Assembly: GCA_024734495.1 (NCBI GenBank)
Contig: JALMQS010000106.1
Location: forward strand, 647,191-711,190
From: Forficula auricularia
Lineage: Eukaryota; Arthropoda; Insecta; Dermaptera; Forficulidae
DNA length: 64,000 nt
Direction: 5' to 3'
Shown: positions 9,425 to 19,590 of the stretch, piece by piece
Position numbering within the stretch: position 1 is the first letter of the stretch
Layout of the letters: the number at the start of each line of letters is the position of its first letter
Notes under the pieces: model-generated
The model's input: the letters and a program-made list of their open reading frames with translations, nothing else
The model's database searches: none
What the model was told of the DNA's origin: nothing
Program-made: the position numbers and the translations under genes

Positions 9425-9930
9425 GCTCAGCAACCCCTATTTTCCTTCCTCCTATCTCCTCAATAAGTTGCTAGGTGATGAAAACAAGGCGCACGTCTAA
9501 TAAAGCGCGAACAAAAAAGAAAACATTTAAGTAAAGAACAAATGTTATAAAATTATATATATCAGAGTAAATTAGAACTGAATGAATAGAAAATAAGGAT
9601 TAACTGACCTGGATGAATTTGTAATTAAACTGGAAAATTGTTGAACCCATCTTATACGTCTTATCTTGATTATCTTTTCTTAAGACTTAATGGTTTTAAA
9701 TATTTATAAGTAAACTCCTCTTGCAGGCTCGTAGGTAGAAATTTCTTATTATTTTTATTTTTTTCTAATATGTTTATTATAATTTATTTTAATGTAGCTT
9801 AATCTATTTTAATTTCTAATTTTCTCTTAGATTAAGTTTAAACAGTTAAATTCGTAGTTTTTTACTTCAATTGGTTCATTTCAATTAAATTGCTCAAGTC
9901 TCTTGAATAATGAGTCTTTCTAATAGTTTT
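9425..9930. other. AT-rich, no gene seen
   Basis: Contains the AATAAA signal at 9499. Nothing else can be supported. Confidence 0.4.
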
Positions 9931-10690
9931 TAACCGACTTCAAAAAAGGAGGAGGTTCTCAATTTGACTGATGTTTTTTTTTTTTATTTTTAAATCTATG
10001 TTACCTGAAATCTTTGCCAATTGTGAACCGATTTTGATGATTTTTTTGTATTAGGTTCAATCTAGTTTCCGATTGGTCCCGTTTTTTTTCATTGGTATTG
10101 GACCTTTTTTGCTATGTTTGTTTAGGCATAACTTCTTTGTTTATAAACCTATTTCGATGATTCTTTTTATATTGGAAAGAGGGTACCTTAGGGGTGGTCC
10201 CTAATTAATTTGGTCAAGTTTTGATGATATGATCAATGACGAATTAAGGTAAATATCCAAATCTTATGAGCAAATAATCGAAATTATAATAAATAAAATC
10301 TCTTATAAAAAAAGCAATCTTAAATCGTTCATTTAAAACCCGCAAACGTTTCTAAATAATTTCTATATTTATGAATTTAATTTTATTATAATTTTCTGAT
10401 TCATTTACCCGACCCTTTCTCTTAAGAGATGCATGCAAGGTAATATATTAAGTCACTATTAATAACATCACTAAAAAGAGAAAAATGAAAATAATTTTTA
10501 TAAAAAAAAATAAAACCAACTTCATAAAAATTAAATGCAACAAATAAAATAATAAAACTCAAAAATAAAATAAAATACACTAAAAGGTATAAAATAATGA
10601 TCTAATTTAGTTACAACTAAACGACGAAATATTTACATGAAATCACTTTTTGAAGTCGGTGCTAAACAAGCTATATAAGCGAGCGTACTT
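9931..10690 (-). repeat. Family B repeat, long form, inverted
   Basis: Opens with AACCGACTTCAAAAAAGGAG, the mirrored end of the family B copies at 37-38, 47-48 and 55-56 kb. This copy belongs to a longer form, shared with 42.93 and 53.86 kb, that includes a conserved short frame (here at about 10,240-10,440, with a stop). Confidence 0.8.
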
Positions 10691-10756
10691 TTATAAAAAT
10701 TATTTTTATTTTTTTGTTTACTATTTCAATATATTATATTATTTCTACTACAATAT

Positions 10757-11065
10757 TCATGTAGTTATTTCAATAATCATCGAGCAGACCCCTCCTTTTT
10801 TTCGAAATTTTGAATGAAGTGTATAGTTTTCGAATTGGTAGTCGCGACCGTTAGATTTATTCGCGTCGATTATAGTTTCAGATAGGCCTAAAAAGGCAGG
10901 TTTTTCATGTTCGAGATGTTGAAGTACGTCGTTTAAATTCGAATTACGAGATAGACCGCGAATATTGCAGAAATTGATTTTAATTGATGTCATTAGTAAG
11001 GAGAATTTGAGGTGGAAATAAAAAGGGTGACAAGAGAAGTAAAGATAAGAGAGTCGGAAAACCAA
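10757..11065 (-). pseudogene. Non-LTR retrotransposon endonuclease, N-terminal fragment
   Basis: 102 codons. The likely true start is the internal Met 25, after which KINFCNIRGLSRN (residues 28-40) matches the first strand of the APE-type endonuclease domain of Jockey/CR1-class ORF2 proteins; the Asn is the usual catalytic-site residue. LGLSET (about 59-64) carries the conserved Glu, and FRKKGGVC near 87-94 is the next conserved block. The frame ends at 10757, so the catalytic Asp and His blocks and the whole RT are missing. The enzyme would nick target DNA to prime reverse transcription. This is a dead fragment. Confidence 0.75.
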
Positions 11066-11205
11066 TTAAAACTCCGAGCTTGGATATATTTTTGAATATA
11101 TTCAATATCAGTGAGCTCTTAGAAATTGGACAGTGGTTTCACACCGGACGATTTGAAAAGGTTTAAATCTACCACTTGGATTGATTGTTAGTAGGGATAA
11201 AATTA
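11066..11205. other. Sequence upstream of endonuclease fragment
   Basis: Possible 5' leader of the same element on the minus strand; no frame. Confidence 0.3.
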
Positions 11206-11725
11206 TGTGCTATTTATTTAATTGCTAGATTGAGTCTTAAATTAATTAAAACTAGTTGTTGTTGTTAGTGGGGAGAAAAATTATTTGTTATTAATTTAAT
11301 TACTAGATTTGATAATAGATATATTTTAAATTATAAGATTATTATGTATAGAGATTATTATAGAATTATTATAGAACAATTAATATTTAAAGAACGTGCA
11401 ATAATAAAAAATGATATTAATAAAAATAAGTTTATTTAAAAATATATATATATACGTATATATTTGAAAATAAAAATAAAAATAAAAAAAATGAGAATAC
11501 GAATGAAAAAAGTTAAGGTAATATTTAAGATTTAAAATAAGATATTAGTTGAATTTATTATAGAATTATTATAGAACAATTAATGTTTAGAAACCGTGTA
11601 ATAATAGAATATATAATATTAATAAAATGAAGTTTATTTAAAAATAAATTATATATTATGTATTCTAGAAATATAAAAATGAGAATACTAATTAGAATTA
11701 AAATTAAAAGTAAGATGAATTGAAA
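11206..11725. repeat. Local tandem duplications in AT-rich DNA
   Basis: Two diverged duplications: a ~95-bp unit (AATTGCTAGATT near 11,219 and AATTACTAGATT near 11,300) and a ~205-bp unit starting TATAGAATTATTATAGAACA near 11,357 and again near 11,557. No coding content. Confidence 0.6.
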
Positions 11726-12290
11726 TTGAATCAATTTAATATTGAATGTTCGGAAATAAAATATTTAAATCGGAATGTTCCGAAATAATATTTGTATATC
11801 GGATGGAAATATTTGGGTGAACGGTTGTTGTCAAAAGGTGAATTTGGTTGTTTGTTTAGGCGGCTTGCAAAAAGGGTAGGGTAAATGGCCTGTCAGGACA
11901 TGTGTCTTTTTCAGAACAAAAGATAGAAAGAAAATATTATATAAAATAACAAATTAGTTGTATTAAATTTGAAGGGGTAAAAATAAAAATGATATTTTTA
12001 TATCACTGGATTAAGCAAAAAATTCTGAATTATTTAATGCAGATAAAATATTTAAAGTAAGCCTGGTAATTTGAGAATTTCACTGGAGATGGAGAGAGTA
12101 GCATGTATGTGTTGTCCCTTTGAGTCCCGAGGCTTGAGTGGTGTCAAACTGGTGTCAAACTGTGATGTCAAACTATTACTTTTATACCCTACAATTTAAT
12201 AATTGTAGAATTTTTTTAATATAAATTATACTCTACTAAAGTGATTTAAATTAATATATTTTAAGGCTAATTTTTAAAAAATTTTAATTT
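11726..12290. other. AT-rich, short GTGTCAAACTG repeats
   Basis: Three close copies of TGTCAAACT lie at 12,144-12,172. No gene seen. Confidence 0.4.
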
Positions 12291-12294
12291 GACT

Positions 12295-12410
12295 TTCGTG
12301 ACATCACTATCTTTAAGACTTTGGGCTCCCCTGTCACATCTTGTCACAATCGTGAGATGCCCCCTTATAATGTGACGTAATTTACGGAGGGCCCCTAATT
12401 TATGTAACAG
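12295..12410. repeat. Short dispersed repeat (CACGTCAC-type)
   Basis: GGGCTCCCCTGTCACA is followed by TGTGACGTAATTTACGGA and a C run. Such GC-richer modules are common dispersed repeats in insect genomes (memory). No coding potential. Confidence 0.4.
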
Positions 12411-12487
12411 ATTTTTATAAATGGGCTCACACTTACACTTCTTTATATAGTTATAAAATATTTCTGATTAAATATTTATAATAAACA

Positions 12488-12660
12488 ACATGCATTAAAT
12501 CGAATGGGATGAGAATGATGGTTTGACCAAGGGAAAGTCCTCTTCGGAGCAGGAGAGGACCTGAGCTTGCATGAGCAGGATCGCCACACCTGAGATGGAC
12601 ATTCCCATAGGGGCCTATGCCACCCGCATACCCATAAAAATAAACATTAAAATGCATATC
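12488..12660. repeat. Structured 175-bp repeat, copy 1
   Basis: GC-rich for this region and homologous to 17,360-17,535. Read on the minus strand it opens with a hairpin GGGTATGC-GGGTG-GCATA and later GTCCTCTC paired with GAGGAC. At one stem position the two copies differ as U-A here against U-G in the other copy, keeping the stem. A structured RNA gene or RNA-derived SINE is possible. It is not a tRNA, 5S or snRNA that I can recognise. Confidence 0.5.
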
Positions 12661-12889
12661 TTATAATTAATATAAGGATATTTCTGAAATAATACAAAAT
12701 TACGTTTTATAAGAAAAAAATGAACAATTTTTATTTTTTTTGGGTTATAACGTTACAATAAAATATTTATATCATCAATTAACAAAAAAAAAAAAAAAAT
12801 ATAGAAATGTATGCCCATTAACAAATAATATGAACATAGATTTCAATCAAAAGACGAAATGTAATATCAATAAAAACCGATACCAGGAG
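12661..12889. other. A-rich spacer
   Basis: Includes an A run at 12,785-12,799. Nothing else. Confidence 0.4.
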
Positions 12890-13735
12890 CAAACGGCGCA
12901 TTAGCCATCCCGGCATTTGCCATAAGTTGTTAAGGAAACCTGGTCAAAACCTTAACAAGGATGGTATGACCTGTCTCTACCTCTGCTAATCTCTTCCTGT
13001 GAGAACTAAATAAAATTTTGGATAACTCTAGGACATTAAGACTTGACAAAATTTATAATTGACTTAAACATAGGTGGCAAAAGACTATAATTCCAAGTAG
13101 TAACAGACAGACTGTTCCACAAATCAATGTCAGATCCAATAAATGAATGTCAACAAATATTTTATAGAATCTTGTCTTACGAATCTTTTTTCTTTGATCA
13201 ACTCTACCAAAATAACTTGGTTCTTGAAATCTATCCGATAATTCCCCCTCACTACTAAACCCCTTATACCCTTTGAAAATCACTTTCAATTTAACCCATT
13301 TCGTAAGCTAGACCATCTTAATTAATTAATCATTAAAGTGACACTATTAAAACTATCAAATTTATCAAAAACTATTCTACCCGTCCACCTTCGTATCATA
13401 TCAATATCCCTTTCTATTCGTTCCGGATGTTTGTACACAAAACACCTAACAATACACTAAATTAGGTTTTACAAAAGTTGAATAAACTTTGGATCTCCAA
13501 AATTCTACCAAACATCCCCAATTTTCCATAAGCCTTATCGACTATATAATTAATATGCATATCCCACTTTAAATTTGCCTGAATATGTATGAGTAAATAT
13601 TTATAAAATTTCTAATCATTGATAATATTTTCATTAATATAATGATTTTGAGTACTAAAGAGATTTCTACAAATAAATGTAACAAAACTTGACTTGGAAT
13701 GGTTTAGTTCCATTGAAATGGATCTACACTATAAA
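12890..13735 (-). pseudogene. Decayed Jockey-like reverse transcriptase, C-terminal part
   Basis: Translated on the minus strand the segment shows, in order, HSKSSFVTF (13,700s), then LKWDMHINYIVDKAYGKLG (about 13,515-13,570), then a stretch like 'STFVKPNLVYC' across a frame shift near 13,465, and further degenerate sequence down to 12,890. These match the region after the RT palm in Jockey/CR1-class ORF2 (the thumb, with 'H-I--IV-KAY--LG-I-R' and 'YC--VW'). Several stops and frame changes exist. It is not the same copy as the endonuclease fragment at 10.8-11.1 kb, which lies on the wrong side of it. Confidence 0.6.
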
Positions 13736-13844
13736 TAATTTGCAAAGAGAAACAAAGAGGTTGTCCTCTGCTTGATGCAAATAAACATACACACATATAT
13801 ATCGAGATGATATATCTGTATATATATATTATTTATTTGTTTGA

Positions 13845-13879
13845 GACTATAGTTTCGAAGACTTGGTCTTCATCATCAG
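13845..13879 (-). ncRNA. Hammerhead-ribozyme-like motif, best core
   Basis: Minus strand: CTGATGA, one extra T, stem GAAGAC-CAA-GTCTTC, GAAA, self-complementary ACTATAGT, then C. All invariant core bases (CUGAnGA and GAAA) and a UC cleavage site are present. A palindromic stem III would let two copies form a double hammerhead. The single base inserted before stem II differs from textbook hammerheads. Confidence 0.5.
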
Positions 13880-13919
13880 TCTTTTCTTCAATTATAAATG
13901 TTTTTCATGGAGTCAATAT

Positions 13920-13952
13920 CATATGGAAGACCAAGTATTCGAAACTATAGTC
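13920..13952 (+). ncRNA. Degenerate partner hammerhead-like motif
   Basis: The other arm of element D reads GGAAGACCAAGTATTC, GAAA, CTATAGTC. Stem II and the GAAA box remain but the first core box is altered. Confidence 0.35.
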
Positions 13953-13963
13953 TCAAATAAATA

Positions 13964-13994
<31 letters not shown>

Positions 13995-14095
13995 CAGTTA
14001 TATCATCTCGATATATATGTGAGTATGTTTATTTGCATCAAGCAGAGGACAACCTCTTTGTTTCTCTTTGTGAATCAACAACTCTGCTACTCTCG

Positions 14096-14439
14096 GCAAA
14101 ACAAAAACTTTTCAAATAAATAATTTGATCCAGAACATTCTGTAAAGTAAGCATATCACACTCATTATTAATTACTCTATATACGACACAATCATATTCG
14201 AAAAGATAAATTAATATGTAGATGATTGCAGGACAGAAGGGAAATTATTTGCTTATTTACGAAAAAGAACCGCACCTAAAACACTATAAATTGAATCGGC
14301 CCAGACGTGACCTCTACCCTATCAGAGAACAGACCATTACTTACTTTTACAATTTGAGTTATATAAAATAAAGTTATATAATATAAAGAATCAAGTTATA
14401 TAATATTGAGAATCTACAGTTAGAATAACAGTTGATATG
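14096..14439. other. Spacer before the exon-like array
   Basis: The first bases continue element D (CTCTGCTACTCTCGGCAAAA at 14,083-14,102). The rest shows no feature. Confidence 0.35.
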
Positions 14440-14598
14440 GTATGGTATGATGATCAATGATGTACAATCAGAAGAGAGTACAAATAATCCTGTTGAAATG
14501 TGAATTTTATCTGCGGCTAAAAAAATAAAAAAAATGAAATGTAATTAATTCGAAATTTAATTAAATAATATAAAATAATTAAATAAACATCAACTCAC

Positions 14599-14714
14599 CG
14601 GAGCCTTGAAATATATATATATATACATTACTCCAAATTCTGATGAAATGAATAGGAATGAGGAATCAGAAGACAGTGTAAATAATCCTGTTGAGATGGG
14701 TAGTTTATTTTCAG
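14599..14714 (-). CDS. Candidate exon, array unit 2
   Basis: 116 bases between TTTCCATAG (acceptor side) and GTGAGT (donor). Skipping two bases, it is open for 38 codons: ENKLPISTGLFTLSSDSS, then FLFISSEFGVMY and a Tyr/Ile run coded by a TA repeat. Its length modulo 3 differs from some neighbours, so tandem splicing would not keep frame throughout. No known domain. Confidence 0.35.
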
Positions 14715-14990
14715 CTATGGAAACAAAAATTTGAAAAAAAAATAATTCGAAATTTCACTAAAGAATATAAAATGATTAAATAACCATCAACTCACCAGAG
14801 TCTTGAAAAAATACATTTTCCCCTCATCTGATGATGTGAAGAGCTCATTATTCGCAAATTAAGAAGACTGTGTAGGTAATCGTCTTGAGATTTGTAGTTT
14901 GTCTTCCGATAAGGGAATAAGAAATATGAAAATTAATTAATTTAAAATTTCATTAAAGAATATAAAATGATTAAGTAAACATCAACTCAC

Positions 14991-15102
14991 CGAAACCTTG
15001 AAAATATATATTTTCCCGTATTATGAAGCTGTGAAGAGGTCAATGATGAGGGATCAGAAGAGAATGTAAATAATCTTGTTGAGATGAGTACTTTATTTTC
15101 CG
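14991..15102 (-). CDS. Candidate exon, array unit 4
   Basis: 112 bases between TTATTTCTTTAG and GTGAGTTGATG, a good acceptor and donor. Open in the shared frame: ENKVLISTRLFTFSSDPSS followed by LTSSQLHNTGKYIFS. It is serine- and threonine-rich and has no recognised domain. This and the unit at 14,599 are the best-preserved; units at 14,796, 15,183 and 15,376 carry stops or one-base shifts. Confidence 0.35.
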
Positions 15103-15889
15103 CTAAAGAAATAAATATTTGAAAAAAATTAATTCGAAATTTGATTAAAGAATATAAAATTATTAAATAACCATCAAATCACCGGAGTCTAGTAAAAATA
15201 CAATTTCCCCTATTATGATAATGTGATTGTGACCCTAATGAGGAATCAGAACATAAGTGTAAATAATCCTGTTGAGATGAGTACTTTATGTTCCGCTAGA
15301 GAAATAAATATATAGAAAAAAATTAATTTGAAATGTCATTAAAGAATATAAAATTATTAAATAACATCAACTCACCGGAGTCTAGAAAAAATACAATTTC
15401 CCCTATTATGATAATGTGAAAGGACCCTAATAAGGAATCAGAACACAGTGTAAATGATCCTGTTAAATAAGTACTTTATGTTCCGCTAAAGAAATAAAAA
15501 TATGAAAAAAAAATTGATTCTATATTTCATTAAATAATATATAATTATTCAATAAACATCAACTCACTTGAGTCTAGAAAAAATACATTTTCCTCTATTT
15601 TGATGATGTGAAGGGACCCTCATGAGGAATCAGAAGACAGTGTAAATAATCCTGTTGCGATGAGAACTTTATGTTAATTAATTAAATTATTAAATTTCAT
15701 TAAAGAATAAAAATGATTAAGAAAACATTAACTCACCCGAATTATATATTTTTGCATATTTTGATGCTGTTAGGGAAATCCTTAGTCAGTGTAAATAAGT
15801 GAAGAACATCATATTTCTATTTTAAAAAAAATGACATTTTTAGGCTTCTAATATTAATAATACAAAAAATCAAAGGAAATTGTACAAAC

Positions 15890-15937
15890 CTTAGTATAAT
15901 TGGCTTTCAAAATAGCGTTGATCATTGCATGCTTGAC
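15890..15937 (-). CDS. Candidate 48-nt microexon
   Basis: Flanked by TTTACATTAAACAG on the acceptor side and GTTTGTAC on the donor side, minus strand. It codes 16 residues (VKHAMINAILKANYTK) without shift. A paralogous copy at 18,092-18,138 (47 nt) keeps the donor but has lost the AG. Upstream of the tandem array on the same strand, it could be an exon of the same gene. Confidence 0.4.
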
Positions 15938-15939
15938 CT

Positions 15940-16569
15940 GTTTAATGTAAAAATAAATTTGTTAACTCGTAACCCTAAGTTATATTTTATTTCTTTTTAA
16001 TCGTCTCGTATCTTTCTTTAATCGTACCTATTCGAATTGAGTAAATATTTTCAATAGAACTCTGTTGATCCACGAAGTTTCACAGTCTGGAAAATCTTTT
16101 CCTAGTTCAAAAGTAAAATAAAAGACAAAAAAATTGGGGGTGAAACAATTATACCGTGTTAAAAAAAGAAATAATATAGATAAATATCATTTCTTAATTA
16201 AAAATTAATTACTTGATATGATTTCTAATTTTTAAAAAAACTATGGTTATTGGAGACGAGCATAAAAAGAAATAAATTCGATCTTTCAATAACCTATTAT
16301 CCATTAATTAAACTAATGTTAATTTCTAACATCTATTGTCTTAAGGTCTATGCTCCTTCTAATATAATATCAAAGCCACCATTCTTTATAAAATATGTTA
16401 GTAATTTGATTTTTTTTTCAAAAATTAAAGAGAATAAAAATTTAATTTAAGATTATAATCACTCTATAGAATATAAACATAAAAGTATTGAATAATTGAC
16501 TTAAGTAAATACTTATAATATATTATAATTTTACATTAAGAAAATGATTTTAAAAAATAATTAAATGAA
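15940..16569 (-). pseudogene. Upstream part of the exon-array gene, copy A
   Basis: Homologous to 18,140-18,900. Around 16,040-16,125 a minus-strand segment reads AAAAGATTTTCCAGACTGTG and ends AATAG before GTACGA; in copy B the same block is open, but here one extra base shifts the frame. A second homologous block (TTATTGGAGACGAGCATAAA at 16,247; near-identical at 18,715) has no open frame. I see this as leader or early exons of a duplicated gene that has decayed. Confidence 0.35.
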
Positions 16570-16599
16570 TAGCTAATTATTATTATTGTAGATTTCCAT

Positions 16600-16968
16600 A
16601 AGGTGTATGAGATGTAACAAATAAGAGGAAAAAAGCAAACAATTAAACACCGTGTTAAATGTTAGGATCAATTGCAAAGTTTGTGCCAATCTATTGTTGC
16701 TTCATTAGGATTTAAATCAGTCGAAGGTGTACGGATGGTCTGACTGGTTCCATTGCTACCCTAAACAATGAATTAGGCTATATAAATACATTTGTTCAGA
16801 ATGTTATATATATTTATTATAAATAGAAAAATTAAGAATAATAATTTTAAATGATTTGATCAAAAGCCTGATAAAGCCACAATAAATTGGCGAAACGTTG
16901 CGATTGGTCGAATGACTTAACACGATGTTTAATTGTTTCGCTTTTTCCTCTGATTTGTTACATCTATT
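16600..16968. mobile_element. Palindromic element F with hammerhead-like motif
   Basis: The arms AGATGTAACAAATAAGAGG at 16,610 and its mirror at 16,950-16,968 define the ends, followed inward by AACAATTAAACACCGTGTTAA and its mirror. Inner halves carry two diverged copies of a CTGATAA…GAAACGTT module. Confidence 0.75.
16868..16900 (+). ncRNA. Hammerhead-like motif in element F
   Basis: CTGATAA, extra A, stem GCCA/TGGC with a loop of about nine bases, GAAA, then CGTTG. The second core box reads UAA rather than NGA, so activity is doubtful. Confidence 0.35.
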
Positions 16969-17359
16969 AATATACTAATCATTTATTCACTTTTATTAAA
17001 ATATGTAATTAATTAAGATTAATTTATTTGTTAATAATATTTTATTTGTATATTATTTTTTTTTTAAACAATAAAATAAATTCAAGAAAAGTTTAATTTT
17101 AAGATGAAAAAATAATTTTTTTGTCTTTAAATAAATATTGAAATATGCGATCGATAAATATAACTAGATACTGTATGTAAAGATGAAAATGTGAATAAAT
17201 GCTAAATATCGATAATATCATTTCTTTTATATCTAATTAATTTCATTCTTATATTTAAATTTTCATTCGTTTAATAATCTATTGTCTAATCTTAATTTTG
17301 AATATAAAATGGAATATATACTTAAAAATAAGATTAAATTTTTAAAATAAACTACCAGT
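16969..17359. other. AT-rich, nothing identified
   Basis: Long A/T tracts; no frame or repeat pair found. Confidence 0.4.
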
Positions 17360-17535
17360 ACATGCATTAAATCGAAATGGAATTAATTGATGAGAATGAT
17401 GGTTTGACCAATGGCAAGTCCCCTCCGGAGCACGAGAGGACCTGGGCTTGCAGGGCAGGATCGCCACCCCTGAGATGGACATCCCCCAATGGGTATGCCA
17501 CCCGCATACCCATAAAAATATACATTATATAACAT
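17360..17535. repeat. Structured 175-bp repeat, copy 2
   Basis: Second copy of 12,488-12,660. Minus strand: perfect 8-bp hairpin GGGTATGC-GGGTG-GCATACCC, then GTCCTCTC paired with GAGGGGAC. It lies between the two copies of the exon-array gene, so it arrived by insertion. Confidence 0.5.
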
Positions 17536-17559
17536 AAACGTTATATAACATATATTAAA

Positions 17560-18060
17560 AAAAGGAAATATTGACAATCTTTGAGGTAACAGATGATATA
17601 TTATGGTTTTTAAATGATGTAGACTCAGAAGAGTGTGCAAGTAATCCTGTTGAGATGTGTAGTTTATCTTCAGCTAAGAAAATAAAAAATTTTAAAATAA
17701 ATTAATTCTATATTTCATTAAAGAATATAAAATGTATTAAATAAACATCAAACTACCCGACTCCTTTTATTATTCAGATGCTTTGAAGAAACCCGGATTT
17801 CCAACTAGAAGAAAGTTACAGTATGCCTCTTGTGATGTGTAGTTTGTTTTCCGAAATGCACATAAAAATATAAAGATAAATTAATTCGAAATTTCATTAA
17901 AAAATATAAATTGTATAAATAAATTTCAACTCACCCGACTTCTTGAAAATTTACATTTTTCCCTATTTGATTCCTGTGATGAGGGTCACTCAGTGACTGC
18001 AAAAAAGTCCAGAACATCAAATTTATATTCTAAAAAAAAAAATTAGCCTTCTAATTTTAA
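17560..18060 (-). pseudogene. Exon-array gene, copy B (three units)
   Basis: Repeat-like units with the same layout as 14,440-15,790. The first (17,600-17,690) has TTTTCTTAG and an open frame beginning EDKLHISTGLLAHSSEST. The second (ending at a changed donor near 17,753) has a stop and no AG. A third, larger unit lies at 17,935-18,020. Divergence from copy A is clear, so the duplication is old. Confidence 0.4.
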
Positions 18061-18379
18061 TAGGATAATAATCCAAGCTAATTGTACAAACCTGAATTGC
18101 TTTTCCTTCAAAATCGAGTTTATTGTTGAAGACTTCACCAGTTTAATCTATAATTTAATCTCTTTATCCACTACCCAACTTTAAAATTTATTTCTTTTTA
18201 ACCATCTCCTATTATTACTTTAGTCCTACCTATTCGAATTAAGAAAATGTTTGCAATAGAATTTGACCATCCGTGAAGTGTCACACTCTGGAATATCTTT
18301 TCTTAGTCCATAGAAAACAAAAAATTGTCAAAAAATAATTATACCCTGTTATAACAACAAACAATTTAGAAAAACATCA
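18061..18379 (-). pseudogene. Microexon and upstream exon, copy B
   Basis: 18,092-18,138 is the paralogue of the 48-nt microexon. At about 18,235-18,310 a block flanked by AAG and GTAGGAC is open for 23 codons (KIFQSVTLHGWSNSIANIF); the copy A counterpart is shifted by one base. Conservation of the open frame in one copy supports past coding use. Confidence 0.35.
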
Positions 18380-18968
18380 GCCCTCTCAGCAAAGGGGACG
18401 CCGCAGCTTAAAAAAAGATTTTTAGTTTAAATTTTTGAATCTCATAAAATTTTTGTAATTGTTTGATTCCGAACTACCTAATTTCAAATCGATCCCGCCA
18501 ATTTAACATTCCAATTTTTATAACGGATTATTGGCGCTCATGATGAGGCTAAATCAATCGGGGGTAGGGTGTAGTGCGGGCGGTTGTCAATTAAAGATTT
18601 TTAAAAAACATAGCTCCAAGATTAATAACTACAACCTACGCGGCGCCCTGATTGTCATTTAGCAAGTAAAATTAAAATATTCTTAATTGTTTCCTTGATT
18701 TTAAAAATTTGGGTTATTGGAGACGAGGATAAAAAGAAATAAATTCCATCTTTCAATAACCTTTTTTTCTTTAATTAAACTAATATTCAGTTTCTTGCAA
18801 CTATTGTCTTACTGGTTATGCTCCTTCTACTCTTGTATCAAAAGCTACACCATTCTTTATTTAATGAGTTAGTAATATGAATTTTTAATTGAAAAGACAT
18901 AAAATTAATTTTATTTTTTAATCAACTTCAAATACAACAAATATTATTGCAATTGGATAAAGATAACC
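18380..18968. other. Unassigned, with copy B leader block
   Basis: 18,395-18,660 is GC-richer with phrases such as GGGGACGCCGCAGC and no frame. 18,712-18,900 pairs with 16,245-16,430 (copy A). Confidence 0.4.
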
Positions 18969-19590
18969 TGTATAAAATTGTAAATTTCCCTGATCATATC
19001 ATGTATAATTTTTCATGTATAAATATGATAATGAACTTAGGATAATGGTGTGGACTGTATTTCTTTAATTAAGATAAAGGAAGGTGTATTTTCTCCTTCT
19101 TCAATAAATAAAAGCAAAGATTTTTTGATATGATATTAACAATGGTTTTAATGATAAAAATAATGGTTTTTGTACATACGAATGAAATATAATACAATGG
19201 TGATGGCGTGGCGTAAATGCAGACTTCTTGTGGCAATTCGTTTCACTTTGGTTTTTTATCCGACGATGAGATATGGGATGATTCAAGTTTGGTTTTTTTT
19301 CTTCTAAACTCAATTCAAATATAATCAAAAAAAATCTGCTGATGCAGTTATACAAAACATTCAACTTTCACCTAAGAGATCAGAAGCGAGAATCTCAACT
19401 CAATTCAATTCCGCTAACGCAGTCAACCATCAAACTTTCAACTTATCCAACACATTTCAACTTCAATCTTCAATGAATCTACTAAGACTGACTGGCTGGC
19501 AAGCAACTCACCAACGAGCTGATCCAGCCAGTTTCTCTTTTATCCCCTTAGAGGGCATCACTCGTCAAACTATCAATTCTAATTTATACA
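18969..19590 (-). repeat. 3' LTR of the BEL/Pao element
   Basis: 622 bp and highly similar to the 5' LTR, minus a deletion of roughly 100 bases after 19,295 and fewer tandem units near 19,480. Confidence 0.85.

Larger units (their letters stand above)
13740..14095. mobile_element. Palindromic element D, copy 1
   Basis: The arms AGAGAAACAAAGAGGTTGTC, then CTCTGCTTGATGCAAATAAA at the left, are mirrored at 14,020-14,075. Each arm carries a GAAACTATAGTC box and TA-rich tract. Near-identical arms recur at 52,238-53,092. The centre (about 13,890-13,930) is short. Confidence 0.8.
14440..15790 (-). repeat. Tandem array of ~193-bp exon-like units
   Basis: Seven to eight diverged units. The minus-strand phrase GTGAGTTGATG (plus CATCAACTCAC) recurs at 14594, 14791, 14986, 15178, 15371, 15563 and 15732, spaced 169-197 bp. 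In most units, about 110-116 bases upstream on the minus strand, lies a T-rich tract ending in AG. So each unit looks like acceptor-exon-donor plus part of an intron. The candidate exons share a peptide of the form (A/E)-(N/D)-K-x-x-I-S-T-(G/R)-L-F followed by serines. Several units have stops or lost AG, so at least part of the array is decayed. Individual exons are listed separately. Confidence 0.65.

Noticed and set aside
17383..17640. 85-codon frame
   Set aside because: Crosses the structured repeat and an exon-like unit in the wrong frame; no coding signal of its own. The similar frame at 12,451-12,657 reflects repeat homology.
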